A stretch of DNA of 64,000 nucleotides from Neoceratodus forsteri (GCA_016271365.2 JADMNL010000028.1:96069501-96133500); one strand, 5' to 3'; shown: positions 20,300-30,700, counted from the first letter of the stretch. Notes: generated by a model not told the origin, from the sequence alone. Made by a program: numbers and translations.

Positions 20300-20700
20300 C
20301 AAAATGCCATATCTAGAAGGGACGGGGGGACATGATAGACACTTTCCAAGTACCTCAAGGAATCAACAAAGTCCAAGAGGGTAGCATCTTTCAGAGAAAG
20401 AGATGCAAGAACAAGGGGGCACAATTTGAAGATAGAAGGGGGACGGCTCAAAGGTAATGTGAGGAAGTATTTTTTCATGGAGAAGGTTGTAGATGCATGG
20501 AACGGCCTTCCTGTGGAGGTTGTGGAGTCAAAAACAGTGGGGGAATTCAAGAATGCATGGGACAAACATAAGGCAATTCTAGGGGTTGGGGGAAGGAGGC
20601 TGTTGGTTAACTAGGATCTGCAGCTTATCCATTAGGTAAGGAAATGTGCAGACTAGGTGGGCCAAGCGGTCCTTATCTGCCATCTAATTCTATGTTTCTA
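20300..20700 (+). mobile_element. CR1 LINE 3' end, same subfamily as 1-775
   Basis: The sequence parallels 420-775 closely (AATCAACAAAGTCCAAGAGG, GGGCACAA, GGGGGAATT, GGATCTGCAGCTTATCCA) and ends in TCTATGTTTCTATG. It contains a 62-codon frame (20426-20614) encoding the CR1 C-terminus (Y-F-F-M-E-K-V-V-D-A-W-N-G-L-P-V-E-V-V). That frame is intact, so this copy is younger than the one at window start. Confidence 0.85.
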
Positions 20701-20724
20701 TGTACATGTAAGCCAAAAGCAGGT

Positions 20725-20930
20725 CTGGCAGTATAGCTTAGAGTTTAGAGTAATGAGCTGTGAATGAGCTTGGTACATCCGGCAGAATGACCTGAGTTTG
20801 ATTCCCACAACCTCCACTTGTATACTGTGTGACTCTAAGCAAGTCACTTGACCTCCCAGGTCCCCCCTGAAAACAGACACCTGTGCCTAGTGGGATTTAG
20901 CTGGTTACTAAAGAATAAAAAAAAAGTGGT
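20725..20930 (+). mobile_element. tRNA-derived SINE family T
   Basis: GGCAGTATAGCTTAGAG, GAGTTTGATTCCCAC (B-box-like) and GTGACTCTAAGCAAGTCAC are followed by an A-rich end (AAAGAATAAAAAAAAAG). The same family is at 24966-25163, 39237-39430 and 55385-55600. Confidence 0.75.
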
Positions 20931-20934
20931 TTGC

Positions 20935-21530
20935 AAGCTGTTTTTATAATGTGTTTACCCTTTTATTCAAGTTCAAAAACACACAGGACAGAAGGACATG
21001 GGAATTGAAATATATAAAACAAGTTAAATCTAACATTTGTGGACTAAATCGGGACATTGGGTTTATGACATGCTATGGTAAACTATAATTCTCTTGTTAT
21101 TGTGAATGGAATCGGGACGTTGGATTTATGACACACTGTGATTCACTGTAATTCTCCTGTTGTTTTTTTCTAAGTTTCTGCCTGCTCTGTTTTTATTACC
21201 TGTTCCCTACTAACTCAGTGCCTCTCCTACAAACTCTTCAGCTCAGTCCTGTCCACTCCCTGATTGATTTCACACCTCACTGTTTATACTACCTCACACT
21301 CTGTTCATCTGGGCCTTTGTTGTTTTGTTTCTTCTTTCTTAGCTTCCATGCATCTCCTAGGCATCTCCTGTCTATTCTACCCTTTCAGCCTACCTTCTAT
21401 TCCTTTAATCTCAGATCCCCCTTATCCGTGGTCCTTTCTGGTCCTGTTTATTACCATGTCTAGCTTCCTTTTATCTCCTACTGACCTGTTCCTATTTAGC
21501 ACCCCCCCCCATTTCTTCTCACACATTTTT
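20935..21530. other. No recognisable gene; local ~70 bp duplication
   Basis: ATCGGGACATTGGGTTTATGAC near 21049 recurs as ATCGGGACGTTGGATTTATGAC near 21112. The rest is T/C-rich with no motif I can name. Confidence 0.4.
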
Positions 21531-21532
21531 AT

Positions 21533-21659
21533 GTTTGCTTGCACGCATGTGCAAGAAACATGGTGCCACCATACAAGTTTTCATAGGTGTCCCACCTCGC
21601 TTCCAATGCCCTGCTCCTTCTTGCAGGTGCTGCCTCACCGCACCAATAAATGTTCGAGC
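21533..21659. repeat. Repeat with unoccupied DIRS target site
   Basis: ATGTTTGCTTGCACGCATGTGCAAGAAACATGG-type sequence here (given in parts: ATGTTTGCTTGCAC, CATGTGCAAG, AAACATGGTGCC) matches the two flanks of the DIRS element when those are read together. The left flank ends at 36640 and the right flank begins at 42508. The site GAA at 21555-21557 is the empty crossover position. Confidence 0.8.
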
Positions 21660-21813
21660 TGTCTATGACAGCTGTTCAGATGCAGTGACGTACAATTGAA
21701 AGCAAAACACTGCTACAATGAGCGGTGGTAATGTGTAGGCAATTTGCATGCTATCATCGGCAGTATACAAAGTGCCTACACTCAGCACTGCATGAGAACA
21801 GCTGTCATAGACA
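21660..21813. repeat. Inverted 28 bp arms at the left end of the palindrome-array element
   Basis: TGTCTATGACAGCTGTTC at 21660 is matched by GAACAGCTGTCATAGACA ending at 21813. The next bases (GATGCAGTG and CACTGCATG) are also complementary. Copy 2 shows only the left arm clearly. Confidence 0.85.
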
Positions 21814-21854
21814 ATTCCGTTTTCTGACTCCCCCTCCACACACACTAACACCCA

Positions 21855-22200
21855 AGTAGCACGCTGGAGCCCACCCCAGCGTGCTCATCGTCCCCACACC
21901 GTATTGCCGACGGGGTGTCCAATCCCCGTTGGCTTCACTATTGCCCCCAAAACCAGACTGCCTGGTGCCATGCTAGGAGCCCATCCCAGGGTGGCAAAGT
22001 TTGTATCACTGACGATAGCCCAATCCCCGCCGGCTCCACTGTATCCTCCCCCAAAATCAGACTTCAGGTGCCACGCTGGGAGCCAACCCCAGCATGGCAA
22101 AGTTCGACAGATGACGGGGTGCCCACCCCTGCGCCACTGCCTCCCCAAAACACTTCCAGCTGCCATGCTGGGAGCCCACCCAGTGTGACAAAAGTCCTGC
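21855..22200. repeat. ~100 bp GC-rich tandem units with hairpins
   Basis: TGCCATGCTAGGAGCCC, TGCCACGCTGGGAGCC and TGCCATGCTGGGAGCCC recur about every 95-100 bp. Each is followed by a complementary CCCAGCGTGG-like segment. Copy 2 holds two such units (45960-46130). Confidence 0.75.
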
Positions 22201-22454
22201 TGCGTCTTCCTGAATACAGGGAAAAACGCGAAAACAAAACTGTCCCTCACTGACCGTCTTGCCCCTCCCCCAACCCGCACCAACCTCCTACACCTCCCCC
22301 CATACTTACCTCCAGAGCCCAGCACGATGATCTTGCGTGGACCAGGAACACATCTGCACTCTTCAAAGTCAACCAGCAAACTGAAGAAATGCGGTAAGCT
22401 GTATAATGGCATCAATGTTTTTTTCAACTTTGTTGCATATCTCGGTCATTTTGA

Positions 22455-23525
22455 GAATTTTTTCACCAAATTTTCAACATGTGGGTTCTTGGGACCCACC
22501 TCATGAACTCAGTCACTGTCATTTTGTTATTAGGTCCCAAAAGGTGATTTCGCAGTCACTGCATGGAACCACCTTTTGGGACTGAGTAATGAAGTGACAG
22601 TGTCACCGTTCATGAGGTAGGCCCCCCAAAACCCTAAGTTGAAAATTTGGTGAAATAATTCCCCAAAATAACTGTTTTATGAGCGTGCGTTGTGCAGTTC
22701 CTATGCACACTTGTAACGTTGAGAATTTTTAATATTTTCACTCCAGATTTTCAACATTGACATTTTATCACACCTCCTTATGAGCAGTATAGCTGTTATT
22801 TTTCGCATCTTGCCAAAAATATGTTTTCGAGCATGTAGCGCACAATGGCGCAGTCGGTGTGCAAAATCAGTGATTGGGACAGATTAAGAAAATCAGTGAC
22901 ACTGCTCATGAGCAGAGGTCTTAAAATGGCTATGTTGAAAATTTGGTGACAAAAGTCCATAAAATGACTGTGTTACGGGCGTTCATTGCGCAGTTTCCAT
23001 GCACCCTCATATTTTCAGTCTAGATTTTCAACACTGGCATTTTTCCACACCTCCTTATGAACAGTACAGCTGTCATTTTTCACTCCCTACCCAAAATGTA
23101 TTTTCACACTTCAGGCACAGAATAGCTCGGTCGCTGTGGGAAATTAGTGTTCGGGACAGATTACGAAAATCACAGTGACACTTTTCATGAGTGGAGGTCC
23201 CAAAATACCTGTGTTGAAAATTTGCTGTAAAAAAAAATCACAAAACTTTTACATTACGGGTGTACGTTGCTCAGTTTCTATGCATGCTTGTGACTTCACC
23301 AGTTTTTGTATATTTTCACTCCAGATTTTCAACAATGCCTTTTGACACCTCCTCATGAACAGTATACCTGTCACTTTTCACGCCTGTTCGAAATGTGTTT
23401 TTACACCTGTGGTGCCAAATGGTGCAGTCGCTGTGCAAAATCACCTTTCACCTAACAAACTGATAGTGTCTCTGTTCATGCAGTGGGGTCACAAAAAGCC
23501 CATGTGGAAAACTTGGAGTAAAAAT
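22455..23525. repeat. Four tandem imperfect palindromes, ~290 bp each
   Basis: Each unit opens with (A)ATTTTCAACA(T)...CATTTT and closes with the complement AAAATGGCTATGTTGAAAATTTGG or a variant of it. Between them lie CTCATGA/TCATGAG arms. Starts are about 22455, 22745, 23025 and 23322. Confidence 0.8.
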
Positions 23526-24154
23526 ACCAAGAAATGCCCAGGGCGTTAGGGTTTTTGACTATAACATCCTACCTTGTAGGGACTGACAGGCATCAGAGGT
23601 GTGCCTTGGGATTGTCGACAGTAATATTCATGCCATTCCACCCCCACCCCCACCCTGCAGCCAGAGACAGGCATCAAGATGCGCCTTGTATCCTTTGCCC
23701 CAGAGTTCACCCCATTCTCCTATACTGCACCCATTTCAGCATATTTCCTTATGGAAAGAGGTGAATGTGAAGCCCAATCACCCCAAGGCACACCTCGACA
23801 CTTGTCAGTGTCTGAAGGGTAGGGTGAGGTGACATGTTGTGACCCTCATGGGCGACGATCCAAAGGCACACCCCAATGCCTGTCCATCCCTGCAGGGTGA
23901 GGGTGGAGTTGTCATCATTTCAGTACTCCAATGCCACTCCTACTCTGCATCTGTCTAACTCCTGCACTTCCACTGCTAATGCCAGCAAGCAAACATTTGG
24001 CATTGACAAATATTTGTTTACTTTGCTACTTACATAGACTTATCTCTAGTTCCCTTTTATCACTTTCTTACTTCACTTCCTGCTATTTCTTTTTTTTTAT
24101 AAATTGCTCCACAGTGCATACATATACTGCTTATGTTGCTCAGTTTTGCTTTTC

Positions 24155-24245
24155 ACCTGAAGAAGGGACCTGTGAGGCCCCAAAAGCTTGTGTATAATTC
24201 CATCTTTGTACAAGACACTTGTTGGTCCAATAAAAGTTATCAAAC
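24155..24245 (+). repeat. Conserved repeat tail (TTGGTCCAATAAAAG type)
   Basis: CACCTGAAGAAGGGACCTG, AAAAGCTTGTGTA and TTGGTCCAATAAAAGTTATC form a repeat end also present in reverse at 51605-51705. I do not place it in a named family with confidence. Confidence 0.55.
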
Positions 24246-24513
24246 CTTCCATCTTCTCCTGTTTTCCAAGGATCAATATGGCTAGAATCCCTTTTTACAA
24301 AATACCTCCTGCTTATAAATTATGTGTAAGCATTTTGTATCATGTGTACAATCACTTCTGGAGGTGTGTTCTTTTATCATACAGTGAATGCACAATGTGC
24401 CTGCCACATATAATATTTGTACGCTGCAAAACAAACTTGAAGTGCACTGGGGTGTGTGATATGTACTCCATTCTTTTGGATATACCCTCGTATGGCTATA
24501 TCAGTATGTCACA

Positions 24514-24575
24514 GTCTCAGTACTACTAGTAGTGTCTCCTCTGGGCTGCTTTCCATCCCACATCACACTTACTGG
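24514..24575. repeat. Left arm of a ~61 bp near-perfect inverted repeat pair
   Basis: GTCTCAGTACTACTAGTAGT through CACATCACACTTACT is the reverse complement of 25435-25496, with only about two differences. Confidence 0.85.
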
Positions 24576-24599
24576 ATATACTTGGATATACACTCAGTC

Positions 24600-24765
24600 T
24601 GATTTTGTCAAGCAAAGTTACTGTCTAAAACCATGTACCTGTAACTGTTTTATGTTTTAGTGTCCGTTACCCTGTAACCACCATGACGTGGAACCTTTGT
24701 AAAAGAGCCTTGGCTCAAAGGTACTTTGTAATCCTAGACACAAATAAATAAAAAAAATAAAGTAT
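24600..24765 (+). mobile_element. LINE 3' tail family 1 (stem-loop plus AATAAATAAA)
   Basis: TTTGTAAAAGAGCCTTGGCTCAAAGG-type stem-loop (stem GAGCC/GGCTC) followed by ACAAATAAATAAA. Other copies are at 3712-3830, 29430-29590, 33350-33470 and 42596-42700. Confidence 0.65.
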
Positions 24766-24769
24766 CACT

Positions 24770-25290
24770 ATCTGATAGTTCACAGCAACAAACAGAGGTT
24801 CTTTCCATGAACCACTTAGTAAAGTCCCAAGCCTGGAACTCTGTGGGCATTCAAATAAAAAGTATTGTTGTGTTTCTAATACCCCTGTGCATTCTAGGCA
24901 TGGACACTCCCACTCTTTGATGGCTTTATGTTTCAAAGAATCTTTTACAGCTAGTTTCCCATGTAAGGGAGGCAGTATAGCGCAGTGGTTTAAGGCTATG
25001 AGGTGCAAATCTGGAGACCTGGGTTTGAATCCCACAGCCCCCACTTGCATACTGGGTGACCCTGAGCAAGTCGCTTAACTTCCCTGTGCTCCCAGGTCGC
25101 ACCTGTAGACAAGCTTTCAGCTTAGTGTGCCACTCCTGGTTAAACAATTGAAAAAAATAAACATAACCACAAAACATGCCACATACATTCTGGTATTCTA
25201 TAGTTTACCAATTGTGATGTAGTATAGGGACATTTATTTTGTGTTCTGGCCAAGTTTCTCCCATTCACTAAAAATACAGCCTACAGCTTA
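24770..25290 (-). pseudogene. Tx1/L1-type LINE C-terminal zinc-finger fragment, split by a SINE
   Basis: The minus strand encodes G-K-L-A-V-K-D-S-L-K-H-K and then W-E-C-P-C-x-E-C with L-E-T-Q-x-Y-F-L-F-E-C-P. This is the cysteine-rich zf-RVT-like end of some L1/Tx1 ORF2 proteins. The T-family SINE at 24966-25163 interrupts it. Coding resumes to the right (P-E-C-M-W-H-V-L). Confidence 0.6.
24966..25163 (+). mobile_element. tRNA-derived SINE family T
   Basis: GGAGGCAGTATAGCGCAGTG (A-box region), CTGGGTTTGAATCCCACAG (B box), GTGACCCTGAGCAAGTCGC, and an end with GCCACTCCTGGTTAAACAAT plus an A-rich tail. This is the best-preserved copy of the family here. Confidence 0.85.
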
Positions 25291-25400
25291 ATCTGGTTTA
25301 ATGTGTCAGTTTGCCTCTGTCTCCCCCCCCCCCCCAACAATGGGGCTGAAGATAAGAAGAAAGGCCTAGCCCTCCTTTCCCGGTCAATGAAAAATTAAAT
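25275..25400 (+). repeat. LINE/SINE tail family 2, diverged, with a poly-C run
   Basis: ACAGCTTAATCTGGTTTAATG, then C(11) at 25323-25335, then CCCGGTCAATGAAAAATTAAATAA. Confidence 0.6.
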
Positions 25401-25434
25401 AAATTAGGAAAAGAGGGAAGGTGTGCCACTAGTG

Positions 25435-25496
25435 CAGTAAGTGTGATGTGGGATGGGACAGCAGCCCAGAGGAGACACTACTAGTAGTACTGAGAC
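25435..25496. repeat. Right arm of the ~61 bp inverted repeat pair
   Basis: This is the reverse complement of 24514-24575. The ~860 bp between the arms holds a LINE tail and a Tx1-like fragment with a SINE. It does not look like one coherent element. Confidence 0.85.
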
Positions 25497-25499
25497 ATG

Positions 25500-25930
25500 C
25501 TTCAGGGGTGTAGCGCAGGGATGGGAGAACAAGTTTGGATAAGAACCAGCAGAACCTATGCTATTTTCTCTAGAAGCACCTTGTCAGAATGTTTCTTCAG
25601 GTTCTAACAAGTTTCTGATGATTTTTCAAACATTGCTTTTACTCCCCCAGCAGGTTTTTACAGTATCTAGTAATAAGGCTACTGTTGGTGGTGGAAGAAA
25701 GCCCCCAAAAGAGGCTGGAGGTAGTGTAGTACCACATCAAGTTGTTTTTAGAATCCTTTTCCTTCAATGACAATAACTTAAAGGAGAACTGTTCTGAAAT
25801 TGATAATCATTTTCCCAGTAGAATCTGATTTTTAATACTAGTTCCATTCCTGTTATTGTTCATCTGTCAGGCTGTTTAGTTACCTCACTGGGTGTTTCTG
25901 ATTTACACTCTGGTGAAAAATATCATTTTA
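25500..25930. other. No recognisable gene or repeat
   Basis: Nothing identifiable beyond short A/T-rich runs. Confidence 0.4.
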
Positions 25931-25934
25931 CATA

Positions 25935-28084
25935 TGTAAGGCTATGCCTGGAGTTCAGTGGCCAGGCAGCCAGCCACGCCCACTTCCTGAGCTATATAAG
26001 CAGTTCCTCTAAGCCTCACTGTGAAGCATTTTTTTCTTTGCAGCCGAAGGCTCTGCTGGTTTGTCCTCTGAGGCTGGTTAGGCCTCCCTGGCTGGGGCCC
26101 TTTTTTTTTGGTGGGGGGGTTGTTTCTCGGCTCCTAGCATACTGCTACTCCGGTGCTCATGCTGCTTGCTTTACTTACTCACAACTCAAATTACTTGCAC
26201 AGCAACTTCTAGCATTCTGCTACGCAGAGCTCATGATACTGCTTTCAGTTACCTACAACTACAGCCACTGCTGCTGACTGTTTACTTTATTTACTATTGT
26301 ACCCAGTGCCTGTGTTTTAACACCGTGTTCACCACACTCAAACTACTGCAATGTAACTGCAATCATTATCTGTGTGTTTCAGCTCAGCCATAGCTGCTCC
26401 ATGTTGCATACTCCATTCTTTTCACCTGACACAGTTTACTCTGACCCTACCTGTGCTTCTCATTCTACTTGTAGCTTCCCTGCACTGCCTGGCTACACCT
26501 GCTCTCAAGCATTGTCTCTGTTTTATTGCACTTCTAACTCTGAGGTCAGCCAACTAGCTCCTGCTGAGGCTGTTAATATAGCTTTGATATTAAAAATCTG
26601 TGTTCGACGCCAAAAATCCTCAGTCTGTCACCTTGATTTGGCTTTGTACTGTCTTGCTAACTTGCTTGTAATTCAGTTGTTTAATTGCTATACAAGTTTG
26701 ATATGCTGGTTTACCTATCATAACTACTGCTTACTGACCTATGTGCAGGTCTACACTTGCTTACACAGCTGTTACTCTTTGCTTATGCAATCCATTACTT
26801 CATGCATACTGCCATCCCTTCGGCTTCAGCCTGGGGTTCTGCTGCACTTGATCTGCATTTGATCTTGCAAGGTCTCGGCACTCCATACTCATTATGATCT
26901 CAGCATGCCGTGCTCATTCAGCTCACCAGCTTCAGCTCTCAATCAATTTCTGGGGCATGTTGGCCATTCTAATATGGCACAGGGTTCCTGCAGCCAACGG
27001 TCTTGCTTTACATTTAGTCTGTATCATCGGGCGTGTCCAACTTAGGGCAGGATCCTTCTCACCTGGCCCATAGCTGGGAATGTCCTCACCCTGGGCTTGG
27101 CTTTAGCTGCCTGCTACACAACAGCAGCTCCTGGTGTAGAATTTAAGACTAGCAGTGAGGGGTGGTTATAATGATCTCCTTTGGCTCTAGTATTCCACTA
27201 TAACAGTTGGCCATTGACTTTAGTGGTTTCTCCTAGCAAGGCACCTTCACCTCATTCTCCCTACGACTGCTTCTGGTTCACCTGGTTTGATTTAGGGCAG
27301 GTAGACCAGGCGAGTGCCTCAGCAGTTGTTGCTCTCCTCCTGCACCTTGGATGCACGTATTGTTGCAGAGTTTTCTCGCAACCTTCCACGATGTTCCCGC
27401 TAGAGGGTTTGAGTGAGAGACTCCCTCCAAATTGGAATATTTCCCACCTCCCTTTAATTGGGTTTTCCAAATTGCAGCTGCAGAGCTGTCACTAAATAAA
27501 TTTTCCCAAGCCTGGAGGGAAGGTGACCTAGGCCTTGGATCCCCAGAGATTTCCTTCTCATATGGTTTTTTTCTCTCCTCCATTGCCTTGGGTCTTAACA
27601 GTTAGCATAGTTGTTTTCCCTAGTTTCCTTAGGTAGGTTCCGTTGTTGGATGGAGGTGGAGGATGTCCTGCCATTCCTCTCTCCTTAGGGGATCCCCTTC
27701 TCTCAAGCAAGCCATCAGTATCATGCTACGCAAACCTGGGCTGTTACTACAACAACTGAGCATATCATTGCATTATCAAACTGCCTATGCTTCTCTACTA
27801 CTACGTTATAGTTACTACTTCTACATCACTGTTACTGCTTGCATTATGCTTTATGTTGCCTCTTTTTTGGGGATGATACTACATTTTGGGGGGGGATTCC
27901 TAAGGTACCTTTAGCCATGGGAACTGTCCTGAGGCACCTCTAGGGGTGGAACCCTGTCTGAGAGTTCCTTGCCGTCGTAGCCCTACAGGGTGGTAATTCC
28001 TCTGGAATAGAGTGCGAACGGCCAAAACCAAACTAACACAGTTGCACAAGCATAACACTATACTGGCTGCATAGGTCAGTGAAA
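25935..28084 (+). mobile_element. Unclassified TATA-containing repeat, full-length-like copy (family U)
   Basis: Starts TGTAAGGCTATGCCTGGAG, with a TATA-like box (GCTATATAAG, 25991-26000) and a T-rich, translationally closed body. It ends with GAGAGTTCCTTGCCGTCGTA, GTGCGAACGGCC and CTGGCTGCATAGGTCAGTG. The head is repeated at 28085-28190 and the last ~165 bp at 28262-28425. A third copy of the 3' half is at 62570-63520. The box suggests polymerase II transcription. Class is unknown. Confidence 0.6.
25991..26000 (+). promoter_or_regulatory. TATA-like box of family U
   Basis: GCTATATAAG lies 55 bp into the repeat and is followed by CAGTTCCTCTAAGCCTCACTG. It is conserved in the second head at 28141-28150 (GTTATATAAG). 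Function is inferred from sequence only. Confidence 0.4.
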
Positions 28085-28425
28085 TGTAAGGCTATGCCTG
28101 GAGTTCAGTGGCCAAGCAGCCAGCCACTCCCACTTCCTGAGTTATATAAGCAGTTCCTCTAAGCCTCACTGTGAAGCATTTTTTCTTTGCCCCACCATCC
28201 TCACCTCCTCCTCCAGTGGCAGCAGTCTCTCCTTAGGGGATTTCTAAGGTACCTTTAGCCACAGGAACCATCCCGTGGCACCTCTAAGGGTGGAACCCTC
28301 TCTGAGAGTTCCTTGCCGTCGTACCCCTACAGGGTGGTAATTCCTCTGGAATAGAGAGTGCGAACGGCCTAAACCAAACTAACACAGTTGCATAAGCATA
28401 ACACTATACTGGCTGCGTAGGTCAG
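28085..28425 (+). mobile_element. Family U, internally deleted copy in tandem
   Basis: The head (105 bp) joins the tail (~200 bp) directly. About 1.8 kb of the body is missing relative to the copy immediately upstream. Orientation is the same. Confidence 0.75.
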
Positions 28426-28426
28426 T

Positions 28427-28543
28427 GAACTGTATGATGTAGTTAATGTTCCTGCCAACCACAGAGTAATTAAAAAGAAAATGGATACATTGTGCCAACA
28501 ATGGAAGATCAGAGTAAAGACATAAACTACATCATACAGTTCT
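28427..28543. mobile_element. Short foldback element
   Basis: GAACTGTATGATGTAGTT at 28427 and its exact complement AACTACATCATACAGTTC ending at 28543 enclose ~80 bp. It sits exactly at the right end of the family U repeat. Confidence 0.75.
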
Positions 28544-28564
28544 AAAATGGTGTTTACTACTTGC

Positions 28565-29015
28565 ATGTAAATCATAGAACCATAGAATTTGTTGGCAGAA
28601 AAGAACTGCTTGGCCCACCCAGTCTGCCCAGATGATCCCTGCCTAGTCTGTCCCCACAAAACCCTCACTGGTCTCTGGCGACCCTCTCTCATCCCTGTCC
28701 ATTTATTAATATTCCCCTATGTCTGTCTCATGCATGACTGAAGCCCCACTGTTGATTTCACCTCCACTGCCAGTCTATTGCAGGTGTCTACCACTCTTCC
28801 AGTGAAGTAATACTTCCTCACATCCCTCTTAAACTTCCACACCCCTCCAGCTTCATCGCATGCCCTCTGGTCCTGGTGCTTTTCCTCATTTGAAAGAGAC
28901 TCCCCTCCTGCAACCTGTTCACCTTTGTGAGGTGCTTGTAGGTCTCTATCATGTCCCCTGTTGCTCTCCTCTCCTCCAGGGAGTACACACTAAGATCCCA
29001 CAGTCTCTCACTGAT
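28565..29015 (-). mobile_element. CR1-type LINE 3' end (third subfamily)
   Basis: The plus-strand left end is CATAGAACCATAGAATTTG, the reversed tail. GGCCCACCCAGTCTGCCC follows, and further right are reversed C-terminal CR1 codons (K-Y-Y-F-T-G-R-V-V-D-T). It is 5'-truncated near 29015. Confidence 0.75.
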
Positions 29016-29204
29016 GAGTCAGAAACGCCAGCTATGATAACTAAAGCCTGTAGATATGAGACAAATGTAGCATTTTCTGGTGTGATCCCCTTGTTGATAC
29101 AGTAGCTTGGTTTGGTATTCTGCAGTGCTTAGGTCATTCTGATACAGAAAGATACCCCTCCCCATCTGCCTTTGGCTCCATGTTTTCTGTGCAGAGTATA
29201 AACA

Positions 29205-29425
29205 TCCTGGGCTTAATTCTCAAAGAGCCCCAAGACTGACACAAGCTGCCACCAAAGGCAGCTTGCATCAAAGCCTGGTGCACCAGAGACCCTGCTCCTG
29301 ATTCTATATCAGGCAGGATCCCAGCGGCAAAGTCCCACAGCTTACGGCAACCATGGCTGGGGGCCAAACAGACGGCGCACCAGGAGGGGTTGCCGTAAGC
29401 TGCAGGGCAGTCGTGTGCCACTCTA
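29205..29425. repeat. Hairpin-containing segment resembling the 49787 element
   Basis: CAGCTTACGGCAACC (29338-29352) and GGTTGCCGTAAGCTG (29388-29402) are perfect 15 bp inverted arms. The start AATTCTCAAAGAGCCCC and the GTAAGCTGC block resemble 49787-49990. Confidence 0.45.
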
Positions 29426-29429
29426 GACC

Positions 29430-29590
29430 CTGGTGGTCTAGTGCCCCCCCAATCCCCAATGTTGTCTGTATTAATAAGTTTATTTATTAGATCGTCGGTT
29501 TACAAACCTTTGAGTCATACACTCATTTACAAAGGCACCTCGTCAAGAGAGCAATACATCACAGTAAACAAAAACAGTACAGTACATAAC
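29430..29590 (-). mobile_element. LINE 3' tail family 1
   Basis: AATAAGTTTATTTATTAG followed by AACCTTTGAGTCATACACTC and ATTTACAAAGGCACCTCGTC. It is almost identical to 33350-33470. Both are preceded by CTAGTGCCCCCCC and CAATCCCCAATGTTG. Confidence 0.65.
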
Positions 29591-30330
29591 ACTTGTGTAA
29601 CCCCTGGGTGGCGCCACCCCCCAGTGTTACACCCCTGCCTACTACCCTGGACATAGGCTAAGGGGGTTGGGTTCGCTAACTCATAAAATTTTTTAAAACC
29701 TTTGCGCAGTGCCTCCACTCAGGGTGCTTTACGTGGGTGAGATGGTGCTGAGTGTAGCCCCCCTGAGCTGCTACACCACCCACGATGACCAGTTACCTTC
29801 CCCAGACATGCCCCAAGATACAGCTCCCCACATTTCAACATTTTGAATTAAAGGCTCTCTCTAATAATATGCTCACACAGGATTTCAAACAACAACAACA
29901 AGATATTTATTTCGGGGGGTAATAAAGGAGCTAGGAAAGGGAAACAGGAGCACTAGAGGTTATCTTACCGTATTTACACATGTACAGAGATCATTTTTGA
30001 TTTTGCTGGTGAACCCTCCAGCTGGGTGGCTACATATTAACAGGCAGATGTAAATCACATTCAACTTAAGACATCCAGAGCTCTGGCTATCTAGCTGCTG
30101 ATAAATCAGATGTTAAACATAATTATTAATAATACCCACATTGGTACCAGTCCCAGATACAGCAGAAACCCCGCAACCTCATACCATACTGGTTAAACAG
30201 ATACCACAGTCCAAGATGTTGCAGGCCTGATGGAGTTGCAGCTGGTCGAGGTGGCCGGCTTTTAATTTGAGGGTGGGGGCAACTTGGAACCACATTTTTG
30301 TAAAGCAGCAAATTACTATTTACAACCACA

Positions 30331-30410
30331 GCAGGGATTGCCCTGCACTTTAGCAGACAAAGCAGGGATTGCCCTGCACTTGCAGAAAATCAGGGATTGC
30401 CCTGCACTCA
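30331..30410. repeat. ~30 bp tandem repeat, 3 copies, inside the LTR
   Basis: CAGGGATTGCCCTGCACT occurs at about 30332, 30363 and 30390. Confidence 0.85.
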
Positions 30411-30429
30411 CAGACTTCTGAACATTCCA

Positions 30430-30700
30430 GAACAAACTATGTGGATCTTACATCCAGAACATTCAGCACAATATTTGAAAATCCCATACAAAGCAATAAG
30501 AGTGATGCTTTTGTCAAGCATCCTATATACAATTCAAATACGGTCACATCCAGTACTTTATATACCAAAAGGCATCCATCCAGAGAAAGTTGGCAATGGC
30601 ACTTTTATCAAGCATCCCATACTTTAGTCACAGGCAGTCACATCCAGTACATTCTATATACCAAGAACATTATCCACAAGCAGAGTCCTATCCAGCACGT
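30430..30700. repeat. ~120 bp tandem duplication inside the LTR
   Basis: TCAAGCATCC with GTCACATCCAGTAC and TATATACCAA recurs about 120 bp apart (30517/30610, 30543/30637). Confidence 0.65.

Larger units (their letters stand above)
21659..24015. mobile_element. Palindrome-array element, copy 1 (4 long units)
   Basis: Starts with GCTGTCTATGACAGC, itself a hairpin, and ends near GCAAACATTTGGCATTGAC. It has no coding capacity. Ordered modules are a 154 bp inverted-end segment (21660-21813), GC-rich ~100 bp units with a CCACGCTGGG/CCCAGCGTGG hairpin (21855-22200), four ~290 bp imperfect palindromes (22455-23525), and a right module whose ends are again inverted copies (23565-23610 and 23868-23910). 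Copy 2 at 45794-48565 has the same order. Confidence 0.75.

Noticed and set aside
21885..22427. 180-codon frame in GC-rich DNA
   Set aside because: It lies across the tandem hairpin units of the palindrome-array element, and repeated G-W-A-P-S-M-A segments simply translate the ~100 bp repeats.
26374..26862. 162-codon plus frame in the family U repeat
   Set aside because: The composition (Cys, Leu, Tyr, Ser in CT-rich DNA) and absence of motifs suggest chance in pyrimidine-rich sequence. Overlapping frames are equally open.
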